From NCBI GenBank assembly GCA_934667845.1, contig CAKUMQ010000011.1:1-64000 (forward strand): a stretch of 64,000 nt of DNA, read 5' to 3'. The position numbers were made by a program, and so were the translations under genes. The DNA is from an uncultured Eubacteriales bacterium (lineage in GTDB: Bacteria > Bacillota > Clostridia > Oscillospirales > Acutalibacteraceae). The notes under the pieces were generated by a model that had not been told where the DNA came from, made no database searches, and saw nothing but the letters and a program-made list of their open reading frames with translations. The number at the start of each line of letters is the position of its first letter. The stretch's first letter is position 1. Below, piece after piece: positions 19,136-28,800 of the stretch.

Positions 19136-19164
19136 ATTATATCGCACACTCCTGCGTTTGTCAA
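19136..19164 (-). promoter_or_regulatory. glnN promoter
   Basis: The minus strand has a full-consensus sigma-A promoter: TTGACA (19159-19164), 17 bases, TATAAT (19136-19141). It sits about 150 bases before glnN, leaving room for a structured leader. Between it and the divergent glnA promoter is an A+T-rich stretch (19171-19200). Confidence 0.9.
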
Positions 19165-19284
19165 GCGGTTTTTTAGAAAAAATCGGATTTTTTTGATTTT
19201 TCTGCAAGTTATAGATGTCACTCCTGCATTTTGCGGTTCTTTCGTGCAAAACAGAGAAAGCCGCCGCCTTTTCCGCGGTTTGCA

Positions 19285-19312
19285 TTGACAAGCCCCTTAA
19301 AATTAGTATAAT
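19285..19312 (+). promoter_or_regulatory. Promoter of the short glutamine synthetase gene
   Basis: TTGACA (19285-19290), a 16-base spacer and TATAAT (19307-19312) lie 31 bases before the GTG start. The leader is too short for an attenuator, unlike that of glnN. Confidence 0.85.
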
Positions 19313-19343
19313 AAGGGTATATCCGAAAAGGGGGTATTTTCCC

Positions 19344-20549
19344 GTGTACAGCTGCGATGAGATCCTGACCTTTGTGGAGCAGGAGGACGTGAAGTTTATC
19401 CGTCTGGCCTTCTGCGATGTGGCGGGACACCAGAAAAATATTGCCATCCTGCCCTCCGAGCTGCCGCGCGCCTTTGCTGACGGCATTTCGTTTGACGCCT
19501 CCGCCATCGCGGGATTCGGCGGGAATGTCCACTCTGATCTGTTTCTGCATCCCGACCCCGCCACGCTGGCGTTTCTGCCGTGGCGTCCCGCCACGGGGCG
19601 GGTGGTGCGGATGTACTGCGACATCCGCTATCCCGACGGGCGGCCGTTTGAGCGGGACGGGCGGCACATTCTGCGTCAGGCGGTCCGACACGCCGAGGAA
19701 GCGGGACTCACCTGCCACATCGGCGCGGAGATGGAATTTTACCTCTTCTGCACTGATGAAAACGGCGAGCCGACCAAAAAGCCGTTTGACCGCGCGGGCT
19801 ACTGCGACATTGCGCCGGAGGACCGCTGCGAAAATGTGCGGCGGGAGATCTGCCTGACGCTGCTCGATATGGGCATCCGCCCCGAAAGCTCCCACCACGA
19901 GGAGGGGCCGGGGCAAAACGAGATTGACTTCCGCTATAACGAGCCGCTGCGCGCCGCTGACGATACCGTAACCGTGCGCTCGGTCGTGCGCACAATCGCC
20001 ACGCGCAGCGGGCTTTGGGCGGACTTTTCGCCGAAGCCGCTCGTCGGTGAAGCCGGCAGCGGCATGCATATCAACCTGTCGGTCAGCTCCGCGGACGGCG
20101 TTGACCGCACAGCCGCCTTTATGGCGGGGATACTGCATCACATTCCCGCCATGACCGCCGTGCTCAATCCCACAGCGGACTCCTACCGGCGGCTCGGCGA
20201 GCACAAGGCCCCGCGCTATATCTCCTGGTCGCCGCAAAACCGCTCGCAGCTGATCCGTATTCCGGCGGCAAAGGGGGATTTCTGCCGCATTGAGCTGCGC
20301 TCGCCCGATCCGACCGCAAATCCCTATCCGGCGTATGCCCTGCTGATCGAGGCGGGGCTTGACGGCATCCGCCGCGGGCTTGTCCCCGACGAGGCGGTCG
20401 ACCGCGACCTGTTTGCCGATCCCCATGCCGCCGACGGGCTGGAAACGCTGCCCGCTTCGCTTGACGAGGCAGTGCGCGCCGCAGCGGCAAGCGCGCTTTG
20501 CCGCCGCGTGCTGCCCGACGGCTATACCGACAGCCTCATCCGCCCGTAA
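19344..20549 (+). CDS. glnA: Type I glutamine synthetase, short form
   Basis: The 401-residue protein has the GSI beta-grasp N-terminus (VKFIRLAFCDVAGHQKN) and the catalytic barrel motifs GAEMEFYLF, HHEEGPGQNEIDF, GEAGSGMHINLS, NPTADSYRRL and RIELRSPDPTANPY. It is about 40 residues shorter than usual GSI, mainly at the C-terminal end. The start is a GTG at 19344, 9 bases after AAGGGGG and downstream of the promoter; the open frame upstream runs through the promoter. It is divergent from glnN and followed by the ANTAR gene. It could be a true glutamine synthetase or a GS-like ligase; catalytic residues look intact. Confidence 0.88.
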   Translation: MYSCDEILTFVEQEDVKFIRLAFCDVAGHQKNIAILPSELPRAFADGISFDASAIAGFGGNVHSDLFLHPDPATLAFLPWRPATGRVVRMYCDIRYPDGRPFERDGRHILRQAVRHAEEAGLTCHIGAEMEFYLFCTDENGEPTKKPFDRAGYCDIAPEDRCENVRREICLTLLDMGIRPESSHHEEGPGQNEIDFRYNEPLRAADDTVTVRSVVRTIATRSGLWADFSPKPLVGEAGSGMHINLSVSSADGVDRTAAFMAGILHHIPAMTAVLNPTADSYRRLGEHKAPRYISWSPQNRSQLIRIPAAKGDFCRIELRSPDPTANPYPAYALLIEAGLDGIRRGLVPDEAVDRDLFADPHAADGLETLPASLDEAVRAAAASALCRRVLPDGYTDSLIRP

Positions 20550-20588
20550 ACCAACCGCCCGCACCATTTCGGAAAGGAGGGAAGACCC

Positions 20589-21176
20589 ATGCTCAGGGAG
20601 CCGGAACGGCTGCGCGTTCTGATCGCTTCAGCCACGGAAAAGGCTGTCGATTTTCTCACCCCGCTGCTCCCCGCAGACCGTTTTTCCCTTCTTCCCGTCC
20701 TCAAAGACGCGGGCAGCGTCCGCCGTCTGCTCTCGGAAAATCCGCCCGATCTGCTGCTGCTCAACACCCCGCTGCCGGACGAGTTCGGTTCACAGCTCGC
20801 CGTGGAGGCGTCCGAGCAATACGGCGTCGGCGTGCTCATCTTCGTGCGGGCGGAGGTCTATGAGCAGGTCGTCTGCAAAACGGAGACGGCGGGCGTATTG
20901 ACGCTCGGGCGGCCGGTCGGCAAGACGGCTGTCAGTCAGTCCGTGCAGCTTTTGGTCGCCACCCGCGCCCGGCTGCGCGCTTTGGAGCAGCGCACCCAGT
21001 CGCTGGAAGCCAAGATGCAGGAGATCCGGCTCGTCAACCGCGCCAAGTGGCTGCTGGTCGATCATCTGCACATGACCGAGCCGGAGGCGCACCGCTATAT
21101 TGAAAAGGCGGCGATGGATGCCTGCGTCCGCCGCGGCGAGATCGCGTCCTCTATTCTGCGCACCTATGAGCACTGA
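20589..21176 (+). CDS. ANTAR-domain RNA-binding antiterminator with pseudo-receiver
   Basis: The 195-residue protein has an N-terminal receiver-like domain (about 8-120), a coiled-coil helix (125-145) and a C-terminal ANTAR domain (about 140-192; AKWLLVDHLHMTEPEAHRYI). The receiver reads LLLLNTPLPDEFG: Asn59 replaces the phosphorylated Asp, and the acidic pair near the N-terminus is missing, so it is probably not controlled by phosphorylation. ANTAR proteins bind paired hexaloop hairpins and prevent termination; such hairpins lie in the glnN leader 1.5 kb away. It follows the short GS gene by 39 bases, with GGAGG before the ATG. The cognate signal is unknown. Confidence 0.92.
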   Translation: MLREPERLRVLIASATEKAVDFLTPLLPADRFSLLPVLKDAGSVRRLLSENPPDLLLLNTPLPDEFGSQLAVEASEQYGVGVLIFVRAEVYEQVVCKTETAGVLTLGRPVGKTAVSQSVQLLVATRARLRALEQRTQSLEAKMQEIRLVNRAKWLLVDHLHMTEPEAHRYIEKAAMDACVRRGEIASSILRTYEH

Positions 21177-21286
21177 CCGCCCGATATTTTTTCCGCTGCA
21201 CCGATTTTGGGGTATACGAACACGGAATAATATGGTATACTATAGTGTATGCTGTTTTTCGGCAGCAGACCAAAGGGGGAGACTGC

Positions 21287-22072
21287 ATGGAACTGTCGCT
21301 TTTCGGCCGTCGGGTCAGCTATATTGATCAGGGGAACGGTCCTGTCGTGCTGTTCCTCCACGGATGGGGCGCGCCGGTATCCACCTATCGCCTGCTGACC
21401 GATCACCTCTCCGGCTACTGCCGCGTGATCGCGCCGGATCTGCCCGGCTTCGGCGGAAGCGAGGAGCCGGAGGAGCCGTGGACGGTTGACCGCTATGCCG
21501 ATTTTGTGCTGGCATTTGCGAAGGCGCTTTCGCTGCAAAACGTCACGCTGATGGGGCATTCCTTCGGCGGGCGGATCATTATCAAGCTTTTTTCCCGCCC
21601 CGACTGCTTTCTGACCGTGAAAAAAGCGGTGCTTTTGGACGCGGCGGGCATTAAGCCACGCCGCGGGCTGCGCTATTATCTGCGCGTCGGCACCTATAAA
21701 ACCGCGAAAAAAGCGGCGGCGCTCCCCGGTATCCGGACGCTGTTCCCGGATGCGGTCGAACGGGCACAGAAAAAGTTCGGGTCTTCGGACTACCGCTCGG
21801 CAAGCCCGCTGATGCGCCGGACCATGGTGCTGTGTATTCAGGAGGATCTCGCTCCGCTGCTCAAAAACATCACTGCCTCCACGCTGCTGATCTGGGGCGA
21901 CAAGGATACCGCTACGCCGCTTTCTGACGGCAAGCGCATGGAGCGCGACATTCCCGACGCCGGTCTTGTGACGCTAAACGGCGGTCATTTCGCCTTTGCC
22001 GAGCAGTGGGGCATCTGCTCCCGCGTGCTCGATGTATTCCTTATGCCGAAGGAGGAAGCTCCTCATGCCTGA
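21287..22072 (+). CDS. Alpha/beta hydrolase
   Basis: This 261-residue hydrolase has the oxyanion motif LHGWGAP (about 27-33), the nucleophile elbow GHSFGG (about 90-95), the acid in WGDKDTATPL and the catalytic His in NGGHFAFAE near the C-terminus. The ATG follows AAAGGGGGAGACTGC; the frame upstream is not coding. It overlaps the MurF-like gene by 8 bases, so the two are co-translated. The substrate is unknown; the operon suggests cell-wall metabolism, which is only contextual. Confidence 0.88.
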   Translation: MELSLFGRRVSYIDQGNGPVVLFLHGWGAPVSTYRLLTDHLSGYCRVIAPDLPGFGGSEEPEEPWTVDRYADFVLAFAKALSLQNVTLMGHSFGGRIIIKLFSRPDCFLTVKKAVLLDAAGIKPRRGLRYYLRVGTYKTAKKAAALPGIRTLFPDAVERAQKKFGSSDYRSASPLMRRTMVLCIQEDLAPLLKNITASTLLIWGDKDTATPLSDGKRMERDIPDAGLVTLNGGHFAFAEQWGICSRVLDVFLMPKEEAPHA

Positions 22073-23612
22073 ATGGATTCCCCGTCTGCTGATCGCTGCC
22101 GCCGCGCTGACCGCTGCGGCAATGCAGACGCTGTTTTATACCCACATGCTCCAGCTAAATTCCTATTACCCCAGTCGGTTTTTTCGGTGGATACAGGAAA
22201 ATCCCGGGCGCGTGTGGTCGCTGCCGCATCTGCTCTGTGTACCGGCACTGCTGACACTGTTTCTGGCTCCGGAGGCCGGTGGGATCGCCGCGGCGCTCTG
22301 GCTGTTTTTTTGCGCGGCGCTCTGCCGCCCCCAAAAAGCCAAAAAGCCGCTGGTGTTCACTGCCCGCGTCAAGCGTCTGCTGACGACGACCGCGCTGCTC
22401 TGGATCGTGCTGTGCGCGCTGCAGTGGTTCCTGCCCCGTCAGGCGGCGCTTTTCTGCCTGATCCTGCCGCTGTGCGCCGCATGGCTGCCGCTTCTTATGG
22501 CGCTTGCGATCAACACGCCGATGGAGCGCAGCTTTGCCGCCTTTTACCGGCGGGACGCCGTACGGCGGCTTAAAGAAATGCCGCAGCTCACCGTGATCGG
22601 CATCACCGGGAGCTACGGCAAAACCAGCGTCAAAAACTATCTGCATGCGCTCCTTTCGGCGCGGTACAACGTGCTGATGACGCCGGAAAATTTCAACACG
22701 CCGCTCGGGCTGATCCGCACGATACGCGAGCACCTCTCCCCCGCTCATCAGATCTTCCTCGCCGAGATGGGGGCAAAAAACGTCGGCGACATCCGCGAGC
22801 TCTGTGAGCTTGTCCACCCACGCTACGGCGTCATCACCGCCATCGGCGAACAGCATCTCGAGACCTTCGGCTCGGTGGACAATATTCTGCACACCAAATT
22901 CGAGCTTGCCGATGCCCTGCCCGCGGACGGCTGTCTGTTTCTCAACATGGACGACGACCGCATCCGCGCCCACGCACCCACGCTGACCGTGCCGGTTGTC
23001 GGCTACGGTCTCACGCAGGGCGATTACACCGTCAGCGACGTCACGCAGGATGCGCTCGGCACCCATTTTGTGCTGAACGCCCCCGGCGGCGAGCGGCAGA
23101 CGTTCACGACCCGTCTGCTCGGGCGGCACAACCTGCAGAATCTGGCAGGCTGTATCGCCGTCGCCCACCGTCTCGGCATTCCGCTCGCCGACCTGTGCTA
23201 TCCCGTGCGGATGCTGCACCCGGTTGAGCATCGGCTGCAGCTGCTCCCCGGCGGCATTATCGACGACGCCTACAACTCCAACCCCGCCGGATTCCGCGCC
23301 GCGCTCGAGGTGCTGCGCGATTTTCCCGGGCAGCGTATTCTTGTCACGCCCGGCATGGTGGAGCTTGGCGAACGGCAGGAGGCGCTCAACCGTGAGCTGG
23401 GCGCCGCTGCCGCCGACTGCTGCGACTATGCCGTGCTGGTCGGGCAGCGGCAGGCGCCCCCGCTCAGAGAGGGGCTGCTCTCCGTCGGTTTCCCGCCCGA
23501 CCGCCTGTATGTCGCCGACACGCTGACCGACGGCATGGCGTTTATCCGCACGCTTCCGGCAGCGGAAAAGCGCACGATATTGCTGGAAAACGATCTCCCG
23601 GACAATTTCTGA
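22065..23612 (+). CDS. MurF-like Mur ligase with N-terminal membrane domain
   Basis: The 515-residue protein begins with four or five membrane helices (about 7-27, 56-88, 105-150) where MurF normally has its UDP-sugar-binding domain. The Mur ligase core follows: P-loop GITGSYGKTS (179-188), AEMGAKNVGDI, GEQHLETFGS, then the MurF-type motif DDAYNSNPAGFRAAL in the C-terminal domain. MurF joins D-Ala-D-Ala to UDP-MurNAc-tripeptide, and the ddl gene is next, which supports that role; the missing first domain leaves the substrate uncertain. ATG at 22065, 9 bases after GGAGG, inside the end of the hydrolase gene. Confidence 0.85.
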   Translation: MPEWIPRLLIAAAALTAAAMQTLFYTHMLQLNSYYPSRFFRWIQENPGRVWSLPHLLCVPALLTLFLAPEAGGIAAALWLFFCAALCRPQKAKKPLVFTARVKRLLTTTALLWIVLCALQWFLPRQAALFCLILPLCAAWLPLLMALAINTPMERSFAAFYRRDAVRRLKEMPQLTVIGITGSYGKTSVKNYLHALLSARYNVLMTPENFNTPLGLIRTIREHLSPAHQIFLAEMGAKNVGDIRELCELVHPRYGVITAIGEQHLETFGSVDNILHTKFELADALPADGCLFLNMDDDRIRAHAPTLTVPVVGYGLTQGDYTVSDVTQDALGTHFVLNAPGGERQTFTTRLLGRHNLQNLAGCIAVAHRLGIPLADLCYPVRMLHPVEHRLQLLPGGIIDDAYNSNPAGFRAALEVLRDFPGQRILVTPGMVELGERQEALNRELGAAAADCCDYAVLVGQRQAPPLREGLLSVGFPPDRLYVADTLTDGMAFIRTLPAAEKRTILLENDLPDNF

Positions 23613-23643
23613 ATCCGCATTCCATGTAAAGGAGTCTTGCTGT

Positions 23644-24840
23644 ATGAAAACCCGCGTCGCCGTTCTGTTCGGCGGTCACAGTGTGGAGCATGAGGTATCC
23701 ATCATCACCGGTATTCAGGTGTTCTGCGCCGTCAACCGGCAAAAATACGATGTCATTCCGCTCTATCTGACCAAGGACAACCGCTTTTTCACCGGTAAAA
23801 ACCTGGAGCATATCGAAGCCTACCGCGATATGGACACCTGCCTAAAGCAGGCTGTGCAGGTCATCCCCGTACGCGGGGTGCACGGCGTGGATTTGTTCCG
23901 CTATCCGCCGAAGCCGTTTTCCGCCAACATTGTCGGCGGATTTGACGTCGTGATCCCCGCCGTCCACGGCACCAACGTGGAGGATGGCACGCTGATGGGC
24001 TATCTGGAGCTGCTCGGCGTCCCCTATGCCGCCTGCGACGTCACCGCCTCCGCCGTCGGCATGGACAAATATCTGATGAAATCCGCCCTACGCGATGCGG
24101 GCGTGCCGATCCTGCCCGCCGTCCAGTTTACAGGGCGCGAATATGCCGCCGACACCGAAAAGATCGTCTCCCGCATCGAGCAGGAGATCGGCTATCCCGT
24201 TATCGTCAAGCCGGTGAATCTCGGCTCCTCCGTCGGCATCCACAAGGCATCCGACCGCGACAGCCTGCGAGCCGCGCTCGACGACGCGTTTTCCTATGCC
24301 CCCCGCGTATTGGCGGAGCGCGCGGTCACCCATCTGCGCGAGATCAACTGCGCCGTGCTGGGCGACCGCGACGAGGCGATCCCCTCCGCCTGCGAGGTGC
24401 CTGCCGGCAGCGATGAGATCCTGAGCTTCAAGGATAAGTATTTAAGCGGCGGCGGAAGCAAAAAGACATCCGCCGGCATGAGCAGTCTAAAGCGCCGCTG
24501 CCCCGCGGAGATCGGCGACGAGCTGACCGAAAAGGTGCAGTCGCTTGCCGTGCAGACGTTTAAGACGCTCGGCTGTCTCGGCTGCGCGCGCATTGATTTT
24601 TTGAACGACACCGAGACCGGCGGACTGTGGGTCAACGAGATCAACACCATCCCCGGCTCCATGGCGTTTTACCTGTGGGAAGCCGCCGGTCTGCCGTTTG
24701 ACCGGCTGACCGACCGGCTGATCGAACTGGCGTTCAAGCGCCAGCGCGAGCGCGAGGCGCTGTCCTTTGACTTCTCCTCCAACATTCTCTCTGCCGTCAA
24801 CCTCGGCGGCGCCAAGGGCGCAAAAACCGGCAAGCTGTAA
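23644..24840 (+). CDS. ddl: D-alanine–D-alanine ligase
   Basis: This 398-residue ATP-grasp enzyme makes the D-Ala-D-Ala dipeptide of peptidoglycan. Visible motifs: VLFGGHSVEHEVSI at the N-terminus, AVHGTNVEDGTLMG near 108, PVIVKPVNLGSSVG near 186, an extended omega loop with KDKYLSGGG near 262 and the metal site VNEINTIPGSM near 335. It is longer than E. coli Ddl because of loop insertions. It lies 31 bases after the MurF-like gene and 14 before the kinase gene, in one operon. It makes the substrate expected for MurF. Confidence 0.94.
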   Translation: MKTRVAVLFGGHSVEHEVSIITGIQVFCAVNRQKYDVIPLYLTKDNRFFTGKNLEHIEAYRDMDTCLKQAVQVIPVRGVHGVDLFRYPPKPFSANIVGGFDVVIPAVHGTNVEDGTLMGYLELLGVPYAACDVTASAVGMDKYLMKSALRDAGVPILPAVQFTGREYAADTEKIVSRIEQEIGYPVIVKPVNLGSSVGIHKASDRDSLRAALDDAFSYAPRVLAERAVTHLREINCAVLGDRDEAIPSACEVPAGSDEILSFKDKYLSGGGSKKTSAGMSSLKRRCPAEIGDELTEKVQSLAVQTFKTLGCLGCARIDFLNDTETGGLWVNEINTIPGSMAFYLWEAAGLPFDRLTDRLIELAFKRQREREALSFDFSSNILSAVNLGGAKGAKTGKL

Positions 24841-24854
24841 GGAGGACGTCAACC

Positions 24855-25799
24855 ATGGCTGAACGCGAGCTTTCCGCCATCAATCGGGCGCTTTCAGCGG
24901 CGCCGCACGACTGCATCCGCGCCGCCGAGAGCCGCTATCACAATGCCATCACGGCGCTGGCGGATCAGCTGATCGCCGACGGCAGGCGGCATGTTCTGCT
25001 GCTCGCCGGACCGAGCAGCTCCGGCAAAACGACCACCGCCAACATTCTCGCCGACCGCTTCCGGACGCTCGGGCACCTCTGCGATGTACTGTCACTCGAC
25101 AACTTCTACCGCGACAAGGCGGATCCCGCGTATCCGCGTCTGCCAAACGGCGAGCGCGACCTTGAATGCGTGGACGCGCTGGATGTGGACGCCATCCGCC
25201 GCTGCATCGACGGACTGGTTCGCGGCGAGACCGTCCCGGTCCCCCGCTACGATTTCCCGACCGGAAAGAGCATCCATGATGCACTGACCGTCTCGCTGCC
25301 GTCGGACGGCTTTGCGGTCATCGAGGGACTGCACGCTTTAAACCCCCGTCTGATCGAGGGACTGCCGCGGGAGAGCATCGGCAAGCTGTTTATCAGCGTG
25401 TCCACCAACCTGAACGATAACGGCACGCGGCTGCTCTCCGGCCGCAAGCTGCGGTTTATCCGGCGCGTGACCCGCGATCACCTTTATCGCGGGTCGTCGG
25501 CGCTGCGCACCTTCCGCATGTGGAAGCAGGTGCTTGAGGGCGAGGACAAATACCTCTACCCCTTCCGCTCCACTGCCGACTGGTCGCTCGACACGTTCCA
25601 CGACTTCGAGCTTGGCGTGCTGCGTCCGTTCACCCTCGCCGCCTTAGACGAGGAGCCGGACGGCGAGCTTGACTGCGCCTATATCCGCGAGGTGCGTTCG
25701 GCGTTGCAAAGGGCTGTGCCGGTTTCGCTCGACGACGTGCCCGAGGATTCGCTCATCCGCGAATTCATCCCCGGCGGGCGGTATGAGCACCTCACTTGA
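24855..25799 (+). CDS. Uridine kinase/phosphoribulokinase-family protein
   Basis: This 314-residue protein has an N-terminal helical extension and a P-loop kinase core: Walker A LLAGPSSSGKTTT (about 49-61), LSLDNFYRDK near 83, and VIEGLHALNP near 156, as in uridine kinases. Clostridial relatives are annotated as nucleoside kinases, some with an N-terminal tRNA-synthetase-like part missing here. The phosphate acceptor cannot be told from the sequence. It is the last gene of the hydrolase–murF–ddl operon and precedes a terminator. Confidence 0.85.
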   Translation: MAERELSAINRALSAAPHDCIRAAESRYHNAITALADQLIADGRRHVLLLAGPSSSGKTTTANILADRFRTLGHLCDVLSLDNFYRDKADPAYPRLPNGERDLECVDALDVDAIRRCIDGLVRGETVPVPRYDFPTGKSIHDALTVSLPSDGFAVIEGLHALNPRLIEGLPRESIGKLFISVSTNLNDNGTRLLSGRKLRFIRRVTRDHLYRGSSALRTFRMWKQVLEGEDKYLYPFRSTADWSLDTFHDFELGVLRPFTLAALDEEPDGELDCAYIREVRSALQRAVPVSLDDVPEDSLIREFIPGGRYEHLT

Positions 25800-25827
25800 C
25801 CGCGGTTTTTTCGATAACAGACTAAAC

Positions 25828-25880
25828 GCCCCCTCCGCTTGCCGCGCTGACGCGCCGCCAAAGCGGAGGGGGCATTCCTT
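25828..25880. terminator. Terminator between converging genes
   Basis: Perfect 13-bp arms (25828-25840 and 25861-25873) enclose a 20-base loop and are followed by ATTCCTTTT on the plus strand. It lies between the kinase gene and the oppositely oriented ABC permease gene. Confidence 0.75.
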
Positions 25881-25899
25881 TTACCGGGGGATATGCGGC

Positions 25900-28800
25900 T
25901 TATTCGCCCGCTTTCATGGATTCCACCATGTCGATCTTATGCAGACGGCGCAGCATCACGAAATCGACCAGCACCGAGAACAGCACCGTCAGCGCCGCCG
26001 CCAAAAGATAGCTCAGCGCATAGATATCGCGCCCGAACATCACAATATCCACCTCGGCGGTCAGCACCACAAAGCGGCACAGCCATGTGCCGAGCAACAG
26101 CCCGACGCCGGTGCCGATCACCGTCAGGATCGCCGTCTCGCGGAAAATATACATGGCCGTTTCCGACGGATGGAAGCCCAGCACCCGCAGAGTAGCCAGT
26201 TCCTTTTCCCGCTCGGTGATATTGATATTGGTCAGGTTGTACAGCACGATAAACGCCAGCGCACCCGCCGACAGGATCAGCACATAGACGATATAGTTGA
26301 TCTTGCTGAGAATGTCCTCAAAGCTCTTGCTCAGATCCGCGATAAACTGCACCCGCGACACGGCGCCGGTCTGCAGAAGCGCCGAGGAAAACGCATCGCG
26401 CTTCGCTTCATCGTCCACGCCGCCCTGCACCGCTGCGGACAGATATTCCGGCTCGCTGCCGAACAACGCCCGATAGCGGGCAGGAGTCAGGTAAACGTAG
26501 TCATACACATAGTTTTCCACGATACCGCCAACCGTCAGCTCAACCGTTTTATCGTCGGCACCGACCGCCGTCACTGTGTCGCCGCATTTTACGCCGAGCT
26601 TATCACAGAGCTTTTCGGTCAGCAGCACGGTGTCGTCGTCAAGCGTATAGCTTTCGCCGCCCGTGCGGGAGCGGAAGGTGATAAACGTCTCGAGCTTTTC
26701 CGTATCGGAGGGGACAAACAGCGTCACCGAACGGGTGACATCCCCCGCCGTCAGATCTGCGCTCTCCTGATGGATCGCCATCCAGCCGGCGCCGTTTTCT
26801 CCGTTGAGCACACTGAGGCACTCGTCATTTTCCCGCCAGTTGCTCTCCGAAAACGAGACGATGGCATCATAATGATAGATCTCACCGTACTGGCGCGGGA
26901 TGATCGACCCGATGGCATCCTTAAGCCCGAATCCGGCAACCAGAAGCGCCGTGCAGCCGGCAATGCCGAATGTCGTCATGAAAAACCGCTTTTTATATCG
27001 CAAAAGATTGCGCGCCGTCACCTTTTGCGTGAAGCTCATCCGCTTCCACAGCGGCGGGATGTGCTCAAGCAGAATGCGGTGCCCCGCCTTCGGCGCGCGC
27101 GGCCGCATCAGCGTCGCGGGACGCTCCGCCAGCGTGACGGCACAGGCGGCAAGCGTGGAACCGGCGGTGCACACCGCCGCCGCGGCGCCCGCGATCAGCG
27201 CGTAATTCCACCGAAACGGCGTGACGAGCGAGGGAATCGTGTACAGTATGGTGTACGCCTGCCAGATCACGGTCGGGAACAGCCGCATCCCCACCGTAAG
27301 GCCGAGCGCACAGCCGAGAACTGTCGCCAGCAGCGCATAGAGCAGATACTGCGCGGCAATCGCGTCCTTGCCGTAGCCGAGCGCTTTCAGCGTACCGATC
27401 TGTGTGCGCCGTTCCTCCACCATGCGGGTCATGGTCGTCAGCGCCACAAGCGCCGCCACAAGGAAGAAAAACAGCGGAAACACCTTGGCGACCGCCTCCA
27501 CCTTTTCCGCATTGCCGGAAAAGCTGACATAGCTGACGTTGGTCTGACGATCCAGCACATACCACTCGGGGCGTTTAAGGTCGTCGAGCTTCTTTTTCCC
27601 GTCGTTCAGCTCCTTTTCGGCATCCGAGAGCTTCTCGTCCGCCTCTTTTTTGGCTTTTTCGTATTCACCGCGTCCGTCGGCAAGCGTTTTTTCGCTGTCC
27701 CGGATCTCCTGTTCCGCCGCGTTTAACTTGCGCTCGCTTTCGTCAAGCTGCGCCTGCGCTTCGGCAAATTTCTTCCCCGCCTCTGCCCGTGCCGCCTTGA
27801 GTGCGCTCTCACCGGCAGTAACCGTCTGCTTCTGCGTCTCCAGCGCCGTGCGCCGGGCGGAAAGCGCTGCCACAGACTGGCGGTAGGTCTCCTCCTGCTC
27901 GGCAAGCTGCTGCTCCGCTGCGGCGGTATCCATCCCCGCCGCCTTCATCTGCTCGATCTGCGCCCGTGCCGCCTCCAGCTGCGCCGGAACGTCCGCCAGC
28001 TGCTGTTCCGCTGCGTCAAGCGCCGTCTCGCCCTCGGCGATCGCCTGTTTTCCGGCTTGCAGCTCCTTCTCCTTGTCCGCCAACTGCCGCTCGGTATCCG
28101 CCTTTTGCGTTTTCAGCGTTTCTCTGCCCGTTTCGAGCGCCGAAACGCCGTCCTGCCACTGTTTTTTGCCGTCCGCCAGCTCGCGTTCGCCGTCCTCGAG
28201 CTTTTTAAGCGCGTCCGCCAGCTCCTTTTCCGCCTTTTGCTTCGCATCGGCATATTCCGCGTCGGCGTCGTCGATCTTCTCCTTGGCTTCGGCATAGATC
28301 TCGGCAAACCGCCGTTCGCCAAGCGCGTCCTCCTGCGCCTTGATCCGGTCTGCCACGACCTCGACCGCGTCGAAATACGCATCCGAGAAGCTATCCATAT
28401 CCCGCGCCCCGGCAACCGTCACAAACGCCTCGGAATACACCGACTGGCAAAAGGTCGATGCCGTCACATAGACAAACAGATCCACCGTGCCGTTGCCAAG
28501 CGTGGTCGTCTCCTTTTCCACCGAGCAATAATACGCGCTGTGCGCCAGTCCCGTCACGGTCAGCGTATCGGTCGACAGCGTGTCGGACAGGTCGCCGTCG
28601 TCAAGCGACACCGTGATCGTATCCCCGACCGCCAGCCCGTCGGGCAGCAGGTGGTTCGCGATCAGCACACACTCCCCCGCCTTTTCGGGCAGACGCCCCT
28701 CATAGACCGTCACGCGGTTTTGCTGTGACCCGTCCTTATCCCCCAGGCTGTGGATGCGGGCGGTCTTGCGCTCACTGTCCCCATAGCGGGCATAGGCATC

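Noticed and set aside
19313..19343. ANTAR-type leader before the short GS gene
   Set aside because: Only about 25-30 bases separate the predicted transcript start from the GTG; there is no paired hairpin or terminator.
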